Assembly (NCBI RefSeq): GCF_022965755.1
Contig: NZ_CP095187.1
Coordinates: 1,426,001-1,490,000 of the forward strand
From: Pseudoxanthomonas sp. F37
GTDB taxonomy: Bacteria; Pseudomonadota; Gammaproteobacteria; Xanthomonadales; Xanthomonadaceae
Reading direction: 5' to 3'
DNA length: 64,000 bases
Positions 26,571 to 34,213 of the stretch are shown piece after piece. Both the position numbers and the translations under genes were made by a program. The notes under the pieces were generated by a model. That model saw nothing but the letters and a program-made list of their open reading frames with translations, did no database searches and was not told where the DNA came from. The stretch's first letter is position 1. Each line of letters opens with the position of its first letter.

Positions 26571-27968
26571 CTACAGCACTTCCGAGGCGTAGTCCGCCAG
26601 GCGCGAGCGCTCGCCCCGCCGCAGCGTGATGTGCGCGCTGTGCGCCCAGTTCTTGAACCGGTCCACCGCGTAGGTCAGTCCCGAGGTGGTCTCCGTCAGG
26701 TAGGGCGTGTCGATCTGCTCCACGTTGCCCAGGCAGACGATCTTGGTGCCCGGGCCGGCACGGGTGATCAGCGTCTTCATCTGCTTGGGGGTGAGGTTCT
26801 GCGCCTCGTCCAGGATCAGGTAGCGGCTCAGGAACGTGCGGCCGCGCATGAAGTTCATCGAGCGGATCTTGATGCGGCTGGCCAGCAGGTCGTTGGTCGC
26901 CGCGCGGCCCCACGCGCCGCCTTCCTGGTTGTGGGTCAGCACTTCCAGGTTGTCGGTCAGCGCGCCCATCCACGGCGTCATCTTTTCCTCTTCCGTGCCG
27001 GGCAGGAAGCCGATGTCCTCGCCCACGCTGACGGTGGCGCGGGTCATGATGATCTCGCGGTAGCGCTGCTGGTCCATGGTCTGCGCCAGGCCGGCCGCCA
27101 GCGCGAGCAGGGTCTTGCCGGTGCCGGCGGTGCCCAGCAGGGTGACGAAGTCGACTTCCGGGTCCATCAGCGCGTTGAGCGCGAAGTTCTGCTCGCGGTT
27201 GCGCGCATTGATGCCCCATACCGCATGCTGGCTGTGGCGGAAGTCGTCCACGATCTGCAGCGTGGCCTTGTCGCCGTCCACCCGGGCCACGCGGAACTCG
27301 GATTCGTCGTCGCCCGGCAGGTAGAGGTACTGGTTGGGGTACCAGCCCGCGTCTTCGCCCATCGTCACTTCGTAATACGTGCGGCCCTTGTCGGTCCACG
27401 AGCGCAGGTCCTTGCCGTGGCGCTGCCAGAAGTCCTCCGGCAGCGCGGTCGCCCCGGTGTACAGCAGGCTGAAGTCGTCCAGCGCGCGGTCGTTCTCGTA
27501 GTCCTCCGACACGATGCCGGCGATGGCCGCCTTGATGCGCAGGTTGATGTCCTTGGAGACGAACACGACCGGGATCTCGGGGTGTTCTTCCTTCAGGGCC
27601 AGGATCGCGCCGAGGATCGCGTTGTCGGGGATCACCGCGCCGAAGCTCTTGCCCGCCTCGAAGTGGCTGGTCTGGAAGCGCAGCAGGCCGGCGCTGCTGG
27701 TGTTGCGCAGCTGCAGGCCGCTGGGCTGCACCAGCGGGATGCCGTCGGCCAGGTTGTCCAGGCCCGATGCCTGGACCAGTTCGTTGAGGAAGCGGCTGAC
27801 CTGCCGCGCGTTGCGGCTCGCTTCGGAGGTGCCCTTCTTGCCGTTGTCCAGTTCCTCGATCACCTGCATCGGCAGGTAGACGTCGTGTTCCTCGAACTTG
27901 AACAGCGCGGTGGGGTCGTGCATCAGCACGTTGGTGTCCAACACATAGATACGCTTGCTACGGGTCAT
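26571..27968 (-). CDS. PIN-PhoH family ATPase (PhoH2-like)
   Basis: Encodes 465 residues. An N-terminal PIN nuclease domain (about 1-140) begins IYVLDTNVLMHDP and has VIEELDNGKKG. The C-terminal PhoH P-loop domain follows, with LLGTAGTGKTLLALAAG (Walker A) and YLILDEAQNLTPKQM (Walker B). In other bacteria such fusions unwind and cut RNA and often act as RNA-targeting stress proteins. ATG 27968 has GAGG upstream; the longer reading from 28037 is rejected. The gene is monocistronic or led by prxQ, with palindromes on each side. Confidence 0.9.
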   Translation of the reverse strand: MTRSKRIYVLDTNVLMHDPTALFKFEEHDVYLPMQVIEELDNGKKGTSEASRNARQVSRFLNELVQASGLDNLADGIPLVQPSGLQLRNTSSAGLLRFQTSHFEAGKSFGAVIPDNAILGAILALKEEHPEIPVVFVSKDINLRIKAAIAGIVSEDYENDRALDDFSLLYTGATALPEDFWQRHGKDLRSWTDKGRTYYEVTMGEDAGWYPNQYLYLPGDDESEFRVARVDGDKATLQIVDDFRHSQHAVWGINARNREQNFALNALMDPEVDFVTLLGTAGTGKTLLALAAGLAQTMDQQRYREIIMTRATVSVGEDIGFLPGTEEEKMTPWMGALTDNLEVLTHNQEGGAWGRAATNDLLASRIKIRSMNFMRGRTFLSRYLILDEAQNLTPKQMKTLITRAGPGTKIVCLGNVEQIDTPYLTETTSGLTYAVDRFKNWAHSAHITLRRGERSRLADYASEVL

Positions 27969-28030
27969 TCGGGCAACCTCATCGAGGAAGATGTGTGAAC
28001 ACGGGCGACTTTTCCGCGGGCAGCAGCGAA

Positions 28031-28062
28031 CCACCATGACCCGCCGCGGCGCGGGATGGTGG
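28031..28062. terminator. Strong hairpin downstream of the peroxiredoxin gene (no T-run)
   Basis: CCACCAT and ATGGTGG pair, with an inner CCCGC/GCGGG stem and a two-base bulge, making about 12 bp in the gap between the peroxiredoxin stop (28084) and phoH. It lacks the U-tract of an intrinsic terminator, so it may block read-through, protect the 3-prime end, or be unrelated. Confidence 0.35.
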
Positions 28063-28083
28063 GTGAAGGGGAAGGGGATTCGG

Positions 28084-28569
28084 TCACTGGGCCTGGTGGG
28101 CCTTCAGGGCGTCCAGCACGGCCTGGGCATGGCCGGGTACCTTCACGCCGCGCCATGCCTGCGCGATGCGGCCGTCCGGCGAGATCAGGAAGGTGCTGCG
28201 CACCACGCCCAGCACCTTGCGGCCGTACATGTTCTTTTCGTGGATCACGTCGAAGGCCTTGCACAGCGCTTCGTCGGCGTCGCTCACCAGCGGGAACCTG
28301 AAACCCTGCTTGGCGCAGAAGTTGTCGTGCGACTTCACCGAGTCGCGCGAGACGCCCAGCACGGTGGCGTTCAATTTCTCGAACTTCGGCAGCAAGGCAT
28401 TGAAGTCCAGGCCTTCGGTGGTGCAGCCCGGCGTGCTGTCCTTCGGGTAGAAGTACAGCACCAGCCAGGCGCCGGCGTAGTCGGCGAGGGTCGCGGTATC
28501 GCCGCCGGACAGCGCCAGCGGCAGTTTCAATGTCGATTTGGGCAGGGCGTTGGCGCTTTTTGCCGTCAT
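28084..28569 (-). CDS. bcp: Thiol peroxidase PrxQ/Bcp peroxiredoxin
   Basis: Encodes 161 residues, the size of PrxQ. The peroxidatic Cys is Cys49 in STPGCTTEGLDF; the usual PrxQ second Cys five residues later is missing (GLDF). Cys85 in HDNFCAKQGF instead has the spacing of the X. campestris PrxQ pair (Cys48/Cys84). It reduces peroxides in the cytosol using thioredoxin. It is tightly followed by gcvR on the same strand with 2 bases between. Start ATG 28569. Confidence 0.9.
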   Translation of the reverse strand: MTAKSANALPKSTLKLPLALSGGDTATLADYAGAWLVLYFYPKDSTPGCTTEGLDFNALLPKFEKLNATVLGVSRDSVKSHDNFCAKQGFRFPLVSDADEALCKAFDVIHEKNMYGRKVLGVVRSTFLISPDGRIAQAWRGVKVPGHAQAVLDALKAHQAQ

Positions 28570-28571
28570 CG

Positions 28572-29132
28572 TCAGAACTTCATCGGATCCATGATCGCGT
28601 CCAGGTTCAGATGGTCGCAGAATTCGAGGAAATCGTCGCGCAGCGCGGCGATGTGCATGTTGGCCGGCACCCCGATGGTGACCTGGGCCGAGAACATCTC
28701 GGCACCGGTCTGCATGGCGCGGTAGCGCGTGCTCTGCAGGTTCTCGATGGTGATGCCCTGGCGGTCGAAGAAGTCGGCCAGCTGGAACAGGATGCCCGGC
28801 TTGTCGGCGGCCACCACTTCCACGATGTAGGGCAGCAGGTTGGACTGCACCACCTTCGGACCGGTGCGGTAGAACACCAGCTTCAGGCCCTCGTCGCGCT
28901 CCAGGCGCGACAGCATGGCCTCCAGCTTGGCGACCGCGTCCCACGAACCGGTGGCCAGCGCCGTGACGGACACGTCGCGGCCCACGGTGGCCAGCCGGGC
29001 ATCCACCAGATTGCAGCCGCTGTCGGCGATCCGGCGCGTCACCGACAGGAGCGGCGATTCCGGATGCGTCGTGTAGGCGGTGATCAGCAGGTGGTTTTCG
29101 GTCGGCGAAGGCCGGGGCGTGGAATCGGTCAA
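28572..29132 (-). CDS. gcvR: Glycine cleavage system transcriptional repressor (ACT-domain, GcvR)
   Basis: Encodes about 186 residues with two ACT-like domains: ENHLLITAYTTHPESPLL, then PYIVEVVAADKPGILFQLADF. GcvR binds glycine and antagonises GcvA in E. coli; here this is by family only, since no gcv genes are nearby. TTG 29132 is preferred because a ribosome-binding GGAAG precedes it and the protein would begin LTDSTPRPSPTENHL; an ATG at 29231 extends into the promoter region of dapA. It is divergent from dapA and followed by prxQ two bases later. Confidence 0.82.
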   Translation of the reverse strand: MTDSTPRPSPTENHLLITAYTTHPESPLLSVTRRIADSGCNLVDARLATVGRDVSVTALATGSWDAVAKLEAMLSRLERDEGLKLVFYRTGPKVVQSNLLPYIVEVVAADKPGILFQLADFFDRQGITIENLQSTRYRAMQTGAEMFSAQVTIGVPANMHIAALRDDFLEFCDHLNLDAIMDPMKF

Positions 29133-29311
29133 AGGAGCTTCCGGCGTTGCGGTGAGGCTGAATGGCGGCCGGGCAAGCGCCTGGCGACGCGGGCAGCATA
29201 CTTGCCCGCCCTTCGAGCCCGCAAGTAACATGCGGCGGACATCGAAGGCGGTCCGGACGATCGCGCCCGCGCGCGCTTCCGGGGCGCCGGGTCCCCACCG
29301 AGAGCCTTACC

Positions 29312-30220
29312 TTGCACCTTTCCGGCAGCATCACCGCACTGGCCACGCCGTTCCTGGCGTCGGGCGAGCTCGACCTGCACGCCTGGCGCGCGCTGCTGCA
29401 ACAGCAGGTGGACGGTGGAACGCAGGGCGTGGTGGTGGCGGGCTCCACCGGCGAGGCCGCGGCCCTGTCCGACGAGGAATACGACACCCTGCTGCGCATC
29501 GCGGTGGAAGCGCTGCGCGGGCGCATCCCGGTGCTGGCGGGTACCGGCCAGATGAACACCGCCAAGACCATCGCCGCCACCCGCCGCGCGTCGGCCGGTG
29601 GCGCGCAGTTCGCGCTGGTGGTGACGCCGCCCTACGTGCGCCCCACCCAGGCAGGCCTGCTGGCGCACTACCGCGCCGTGGCCGACCAGGGCGGCCTGCC
29701 GGTGGTGCTGTACAACGTGCCGGGCCGGACCGGCTGCGACCTGCTGCCCGAAACCGTGGCGGAGCTGGTGGACCACCCCGGCATCGTCGGCATCAAGGAA
29801 GCGCGCGCCGAGCCCGAGCGCATGGCTGCGCTGCTGGCCTTGCGCCGTGAAGGATTCGCCATCCTCAGCGGCGACGACCCGACCGCCGCGCGCGCCATGC
29901 TGGCCGGTGCCGACGGCCTGATTTCGGTGGGTTCCAACGCTTTGCCGCGTACGTTCCGCCGGCTGTGCGACCTGGCCCGCGCGGGCCGGGCCGACGCCGT
30001 GGCCGCGCTGGATGCGCAGCTGCAGGAGATCTACGGGTTCCTGGGCGTGGAATCCAATCCCATTCCGGTGAAGGCGCTGTTGCAGCGGGCCGGCTTCGGC
30101 CAGGGCCTGCGCCTGCCGCTGTTGCCGCTGTCCGCCCCCCATACCGCCACCGCCGACCGGCTCGCCACATTGGTGCAGTCGCTCGAAGCACAATCCAGTC
30201 GCGACGATCTCGCGGCCTGA
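29312..30220 (+). CDS. dapA: 4-hydroxy-tetrahydrodipicolinate synthase
   Basis: Encodes about 302 residues of the DapA TIM barrel. Motifs: ITALATPF at the start, [28 protein letters not shown] (Tyr) and VGIKEARAE (Schiff-base Lys). It condenses pyruvate with aspartate semialdehyde for lysine and diaminopimelate. TTG 29312 gives the protein [13 protein letters not shown], with GAGAG upstream; the longer reading is rejected. It is followed after 15 bases by the BamC-like lipoprotein gene, as in E. coli dapA-nlpB(bamC). Confidence 0.92.
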   Translation: MHLSGSITALATPFLASGELDLHAWRALLQQQVDGGTQGVVVAGSTGEAAALSDEEYDTLLRIAVEALRGRIPVLAGTGQMNTAKTIAATRRASAGGAQFALVVTPPYVRPTQAGLLAHYRAVADQGGLPVVLYNVPGRTGCDLLPETVAELVDHPGIVGIKEARAEPERMAALLALRREGFAILSGDDPTAARAMLAGADGLISVGSNALPRTFRRLCDLARAGRADAVAALDAQLQEIYGFLGVESNPIPVKALLQRAGFGQGLRLPLLPLSAPHTATADRLATLVQSLEAQSSRDDLAA

Positions 30221-30235
30221 ACCCAGGAGAACTCC

Positions 30236-30730
30236 ATGCGTCATTCGTCTTCCCTCGTGCGTCCGCTGGCCCTGGTGCTGCTGGTCGTGTCCGTCGCCGG
30301 CTGCTCCTGGTTCAAGAAGGGCGCAAAGGGCGATTACGCGCTGGCGCCGGAAGCGCGCCCGCTGGAAGTGCCGCCGGATCTCAACCTGCCCAACACCAGC
30401 GGCGCCATGCAGGTGCCGAACGTCGCTCCCGCGGCCGGCGGCAGCACTACCGCCGCACCCGCGGGCGGCTTCACCGTCGGCGGCAGCCGCGAAGAGGCGT
30501 TCACCCGCGTGGGTGAAGCGCTGTCCGGTATCGAGGGTGTGGCCATCGCCAGCCGCGCGCAGCTGCTGGGCACCTACGACGTCAGCTACGAGGGCGCCAG
30601 CTTCCTGGTGCGCGTGAGTGCGGTCGATGCCGGCGCCTACGTCTCCGCGGTCGATCCGCGCGGCCTGCCCGCCACCGGCGCTGCGCCCACCAAGCTGCTG
30701 GCGGCGCTGAAGGCGAAGCTGGGCGGCTGA
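30236..30730 (+). CDS. Short BamC-like outer-membrane lipoprotein
   Basis: Encodes 164 residues. MRHSSSLVRPLALVLLVVSV then AGCSW is a lipoprotein signal with lipobox VAGC. A Pro-rich stretch PEARPLEVPPDLNLP is followed by one small domain with the BamC helix-grip look (SREEAFTRVGEALSGIEGVAI). It is only half the length of E. coli BamC and would hold just one such domain. Its position after dapA matches bamC. AGGAGA precedes ATG 30236. A terminator follows 24 bases later. Membership of the BAM complex is inferred, not proven. Confidence 0.75.
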   Translation: MRHSSSLVRPLALVLLVVSVAGCSWFKKGAKGDYALAPEARPLEVPPDLNLPNTSGAMQVPNVAPAAGGSTTAAPAGGFTVGGSREEAFTRVGEALSGIEGVAIASRAQLLGTYDVSYEGASFLVRVSAVDAGAYVSAVDPRGLPATGAAPTKLLAALKAKLGG

Positions 30731-30752
30731 TCCGCCCGCTTCACGGGAACAG

Positions 30753-30778
30753 AAAAGGGCGCCAGTGGCGCCCTTTTT
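30753..30778. terminator. Intrinsic terminator between bamC-like and fdxA genes
   Basis: GGGCGCC-AGT-GGCGCCC followed by TTTTT, with AAAA in front, gives a strong stem and a U-run on the plus strand; on the minus strand the same element has AAAA reversed to UUUU, so it can act for both convergent genes. It follows the lipoprotein stop (30730) and precedes the ferredoxin stop (30800). Confidence 0.8.
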
Positions 30779-30799
30779 CGTTGCCGTCGTGGAGGCGGA

Positions 30800-31123
30800 T
30801 CAGCGTTCGAGCAGCGGCAGCTTGCCCGGCTTGCCTTCCCATTCCTTCGCGTCGGGCAGCGGATCCTTGCGCGTGGTGATCACCGGCCATGCGCGCGAGA
30901 GTTCCGCATTCAGCGCCACATAGCCTTCCTGGCCCGCAGGCACGTCGTCCTCGGGATAGATGGCGTTGATGGGGCATTCGGGTTCGCAGAGCGTGCAGTC
31001 GATGCATTCGTCCGGATCGATCACCAGGAAGTTCGGGCCTTCGTGGAAACAGTCCACCGGGCAGACTTCCACGCAGTCGGTGTACTTGCACTTGATGCAG
31101 TTTTCGGTGACGACGAAGGGCAT
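30800..31123 (-). CDS. fdxA: 7Fe ferredoxin FdxA
   Basis: Encodes 107 residues, matching the 7Fe (3Fe-4S plus 4Fe-4S) ferredoxin of Azotobacter/Pseudomonas type. The ligand Cys are visible as Cys9, Cys17, Cys21 and Cys40, Cys43, Cys46, Cys50 ([13 protein letters not shown]), with extra Cys12 and Cys25. A C-terminal helical extension [14 protein letters not shown] completes it. It carries electrons in the cytosol. Monocistronic, convergent to the bamC-like gene. Confidence 0.93.
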   Translation of the reverse strand: MPFVVTENCIKCKYTDCVEVCPVDCFHEGPNFLVIDPDECIDCTLCEPECPINAIYPEDDVPAGQEGYVALNAELSRAWPVITTRKDPLPDAKEWEGKPGKLPLLER

Positions 31124-31425
31124 GAAGACGCGGCTCTAACGGAAACCGCGCAAGTTTAATGCACGTGGCAGGCGATGGCGCATCGAACGTCGTTCCGACC
31201 GCTGCGCGCGTACCGGCACTGCGACGCCGTGTCGCAGCCGCCGGCCGGCGTGGGCCGCGCACGCAGGTCCGCGATCGTGCGCGGGCCTGCGGATACGCTT
31301 GGCGTGCGGCGGCCAAGGCTGCTTGTTTTGCAAAAATAGAACAATCAATAGGTATTTTGTATATTTATTCCATTGGTGGCGATATCCATGCTGTGCGCCA
31401 CACCCGACTTCCAAGGAGTACCGCC
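31124..31425. promoter_or_regulatory. 302-base intergenic region with AT-rich pirin promoter area
   Basis: The gap between fdxA and the pirin gene. Bases 31316-31375 are strikingly AT-rich for this genome (caaaaatagaacaatcaa and tattttgtatatttattc). This is probably where RNA polymerase binds for the pirin gene; I can see TTGCAA-like and TATATT-like elements, but not with good spacing. No other feature is evident. Confidence 0.4.
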
Positions 31426-32133
31426 ATGATCACCCTCCGCCCTGCCCATGAGCGCGGCCACGCCAACCATGGCTGGCTGGATTCCTGGCACAGCTTCTCC
31501 TTCGCGAACTACTTCGACGACAAGCACGTCCATTGGGGGCCGCTGCGCGTGATCAACGAGGACCGTGTGGCCGCCGGTCGCGGCTTCGGCGAGCATGGCC
31601 ATCGCGACATGGAGATCATCAGCTACGTGCTGGAGGGCGCGCTGGGCCACAAGGATTCGATGGGCAACAGTTCCAGCATCGTGCCCGGCGACGTGCAGCG
31701 CATGAGCGCCGGCACCGGCGTGCAGCACTCGGAGTTCAACTACAGCCAAACCGGCACCACGCACTTCCTGCAGATCTGGATCATCCCCGACCGCCAGGGC
31801 GTGCAGCCCTCGTACGAGGAGAAGTCGTTCCCCGCCACCGACAAGCAGGGCCGCCTGCGCCTGGTCGTCAGTCCCGATGGTGCCGACGGTTCGGTCAGCA
31901 TCCACCAGGATGCACGCATGTACGCGGGCCTGTTCGATGGCAGCGAGAAGGCGGAACTGCGCCTGGCGGATGGCCGGCTCGGCTACGTGCACATCGCGCG
32001 CGGCGAGGCGACCGTCAACGGGCAGGCGCTGAAGGCCGGCGATGCGCTGCTGTACCGCGACGAGCCGCTGGTCAGCATCGAACGCGGCATCGGCGCCGAA
32101 GTGCTGGTGTTCGACCTGCCGGCGATGCAGTAA
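31426..32133 (+). CDS. Pirin-family protein (YhhW-like)
   Basis: Encodes 235 residues of the bicupin fold. Metal ligands align with those of YhhW: His57 and His59 in GEHGHRDMEI, His101 and Glu103 in GVQHSEFN. Pirins of this type can oxidise quercetin in vitro; the physiological job here is unknown. ATG 31426 has AAGGAG upstream. It stands alone, with an AT-rich promoter region in front and a terminator behind. Confidence 0.9.
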   Translation: MITLRPAHERGHANHGWLDSWHSFSFANYFDDKHVHWGPLRVINEDRVAAGRGFGEHGHRDMEIISYVLEGALGHKDSMGNSSSIVPGDVQRMSAGTGVQHSEFNYSQTGTTHFLQIWIIPDRQGVQPSYEEKSFPATDKQGRLRLVVSPDGADGSVSIHQDARMYAGLFDGSEKAELRLADGRLGYVHIARGEATVNGQALKAGDALLYRDEPLVSIERGIGAEVLVFDLPAMQ

Positions 32134-32154
32134 GCGTCGTCATGTGGCGAAGGG

Positions 32155-32180
32155 AAGGGCGCGCCTGTCGCGCCCTTTTC
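32155..32180 (+). terminator. Intrinsic terminator after the pirin gene
   Basis: GGGCGCG-CCTGT-CGCGCCC followed by TTTT lies 24 bases past the pirin stop and before the convergent XapX stop (32195). Clear stem and U-run. Confidence 0.8.
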
Positions 32181-32194
32181 CGTTCGGGCCGTTG

Positions 32195-32353
32195 TCAGCC
32201 CAGCAATCGGTCTGCGACCAGGAAACCCGCCGTCATCGCCACCACCAGCAGTGCACCCTGCAGACGCGGAGGTGCGGGCACCGGGATGTCGAGCCAGCGG
32301 CAGGCGATGCCGATGGCCAGGGCAAGCACGATGCCCACCAGTGCCGTGATCAT
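32195..32353 (-). CDS. XapX-domain micro-membrane protein (second of tandem pair)
   Basis: Encodes 52 residues. It has two hydrophobic helices (ITALVGIVLALAIGIACRW and LLVVAMTAGFLVADRLL) joined by the conserved DIPVPAPPRLQGA turn, as in XapX (DUF1427) proteins. Its ATG (32353-32351) overlaps the stop of the first XapX gene as ATGA, so translation is coupled. The function of XapX is not known. Last gene of the operon. Confidence 0.85.
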   Translation of the reverse strand: MITALVGIVLALAIGIACRWLDIPVPAPPRLQGALLVVAMTAGFLVADRLLG

Positions 32354-32580
32354 GGCCTGTCGCTCCGCACGCCGTGGCCGGTAGGTCCGCCGCAGTCGCG
32401 TCGATGCCGCGCTTCGCGCCGGACCAGCGCGCGGTCGGCCAGCATGTAACCGCTGGTCATCGCCACCACCAGCAGCGCGCCGACCAGCACCGGCGGTGCC
32501 GGTACCGGCACCCCGAACGCACGGCAGCCGAAACCGATGGCGAAGCCCAGCAGCAGGCCGGCGATGAATTTTCCGTTCAA
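32350..32580 (-). CDS. XapX-domain micro-membrane protein (first of tandem pair)
   Basis: Encodes 76 residues from TTG 32580: two helices with FGVPVPAPPVLVGA between them, plus a 24-residue basic tail ending GHGVRSDRP. Strong AAGGAGG ends 6 bases before the TTG, and the TTG overlaps the TGA of the MFS gene (TTGA), so the start is well supported in spite of being TTG. Compared with the second copy, it has the same core, hence a tandem duplication. Function unknown. Confidence 0.82.
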   Translation of the reverse strand: MNGKFIAGLLLGFAIGFGCRAFGVPVPAPPVLVGALLVVAMTSGYMLADRALVRREARHRRDCGGPTGHGVRSDRP

Positions 32581-34211
32581 GCAAGGCCTCCTTGGGCGGG
32601 AGCAGCGGAGGGCGGGGCCACGCCCGGCGCGCCGCCGATGAAATGCCGTACCAGGGGCCGCTGCGCGGGATCGGCCAGCGTCTCCAGCAAGGCGTCCTGG
32701 AGGGCGCGCTCGTCCTCCGTCACGCGTTCGTGCTGGCGCAGGTGTTCGCGCCACGAAGCGTCGACGAAATACTCCAGATACACGCCGGGTTGCGTGCTGT
32801 CCTCGGCCACGCCCCATTGCAGCGCGCCGTTGCGGCGGCGCGCGCGTCCGAGCGGTTGCATGCGCTGCAGGAAGGTCGCGCGCCGCGCGGGGTCGATGCG
32901 GTATTCGATCGTCACCAGCACCGGACCGCGATCGTCGTGCAGGTCCGGGCCGACCACCGGCTGCGGCCAATGGCCGGACGGCGTCACGTTGACATGCGCG
33001 GCTTCGCCCAAGCGGAAGCGTGCGCCGACGAGTGCGGCCACGGCGGTGCCGAGGCCGGCGGCCAGCAACGCGCGCGGCGTGCCGAAGGTCTGCGCCAGCC
33101 AGCCCCAGCCCAGGCTGCCCGCCGCCATGCCGCCGGAAAACACCACGATGTACAGCGACAGCGCGCGTGCGCGTACCCAGGCCGGCACCGCGGTCTGCGC
33201 GGCGATCTGCAGCGAAGACAGCACCGCGATCCAGGCGAAGCCGGCCAGCAGTGCGATGGCGTACAGCAGGGGCACCCAGCGCAGCAACGCGATGGCAAGG
33301 ATGCACGCGGCATACGCCAGCGTCGCCAACAACACCATCCGGTCCGGGTCCATGCGCGTGCGCAGGCCGGGCAGCAGCATCGCGCCGCCAATGGCGCCCG
33401 CGCCGATGCAGCCGAGCAGCAGGCCGTACGTGCCCGCGCTCGCGTGCAGGTCCTGCTTCACGACGATCGGGAGCAACGCCGTCAGTGCGCTGGCGAAGGT
33501 GAAGAACCACGCAGCCTTCACCAGGACCGCCTGCAGTACGCTGGCGCGCGTGGCGTAGCGAAGTCCGGCGCGCAGGGCGACACCGAAGGTTTCCGGCGGC
33601 AACACCGAGGTGGCCGGCGCGCGGCGCCAGCGCCACAGCACCACCGCCACGCCGAGGAAGGTCAGTGCGTTGACGGCGAAGGCCCACGCGATGCCGGCCT
33701 GCGCCACGATCAGGCCGCCCAGCGCCGGCCCGATGGCGCGCGCGATGTTCATGCTCAGCGAGCCCAGCGCGACCGCGGGGCCCAGCATCGGCTTGGGCAC
33801 CAGTTCCGGCGTGGTGGCCTGCTGCGCCGGCATCGCCATCGCCGCGCCGATGCCCAGCGCGAACGTCAGCGCCACCAGGACCCAGGGGCCCAGGCGGTCC
33901 AGGTGGGCGAGCACGGCCAGCGTGCTGGCGACCAGCAGCATCCACAGCTGCGCCAGGATGAGATAGCGTCGCCGGTCCACGATGTCGGCCAGCGTGCCCG
34001 CGATGACCGCCAGCAGGACCACCGGCAGGGTGGTGGCCGACTGCACCGCGGCGACCATCAGCGGCGAGTCCGTCGTTTCGGCCATGACCCAGGCGGCGGC
34101 GACATCATGGATCCACGTACCGATGTTGCCGACCAGGATGGCCAGCCAGAGCGCGCGGAACGTGGGCTGTCCCAGCGGGGACCACGGGCCGTGAGTGGCA
34201 GGTGCGGACAT
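32577..34211 (-). CDS. MFS exporter (MFS_3/EntS-like) with C-terminal ABM-like domain
   Basis: Encodes 544 residues. Twelve helices fill residues 1-415 (FRALWLAILVGNIGTWIHDV, then VLLAVIAGTLADIVDRRRYL). The C-terminal 130 residues are soluble; GPVLVTIEYRIDPARRATFL and YLEYFVDASWREHLRQHERV resemble the antibiotic-biosynthesis-monooxygenase/dimeric barrel often found at the end of this MFS group. It likely exports a small hydrophobic compound. ATG 34211 is 3 bases before the amidohydrolase stop. Same operon as WrbA, YcaC-like, DoxX and XapX. Confidence 0.82.
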   Translation of the reverse strand: MSAPATHGPWSPLGQPTFRALWLAILVGNIGTWIHDVAAAWVMAETTDSPLMVAAVQSATTLPVVLLAVIAGTLADIVDRRRYLILAQLWMLLVASTLAVLAHLDRLGPWVLVALTFALGIGAAMAMPAQQATTPELVPKPMLGPAVALGSLSMNIARAIGPALGGLIVAQAGIAWAFAVNALTFLGVAVVLWRWRRAPATSVLPPETFGVALRAGLRYATRASVLQAVLVKAAWFFTFASALTALLPIVVKQDLHASAGTYGLLLGCIGAGAIGGAMLLPGLRTRMDPDRMVLLATLAYAACILAIALLRWVPLLYAIALLAGFAWIAVLSSLQIAAQTAVPAWVRARALSLYIVVFSGGMAAGSLGWGWLAQTFGTPRALLAAGLGTAVAALVGARFRLGEAAHVNVTPSGHWPQPVVGPDLHDDRGPVLVTIEYRIDPARRATFLQRMQPLGRARRRNGALQWGVAEDSTQPGVYLEYFVDASWREHLRQHERVTEDERALQDALLETLADPAQRPLVRHFIGGAPGVAPPSAAPAQGGLA

Positions 34212-34213
34212 GC

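Noticed and set aside
26571-27968. PhoH as part of a toxin-antitoxin pair because of its PIN domain
   Set aside because: The PIN is fused to a PhoH ATPase and no small antitoxin-like gene precedes it.
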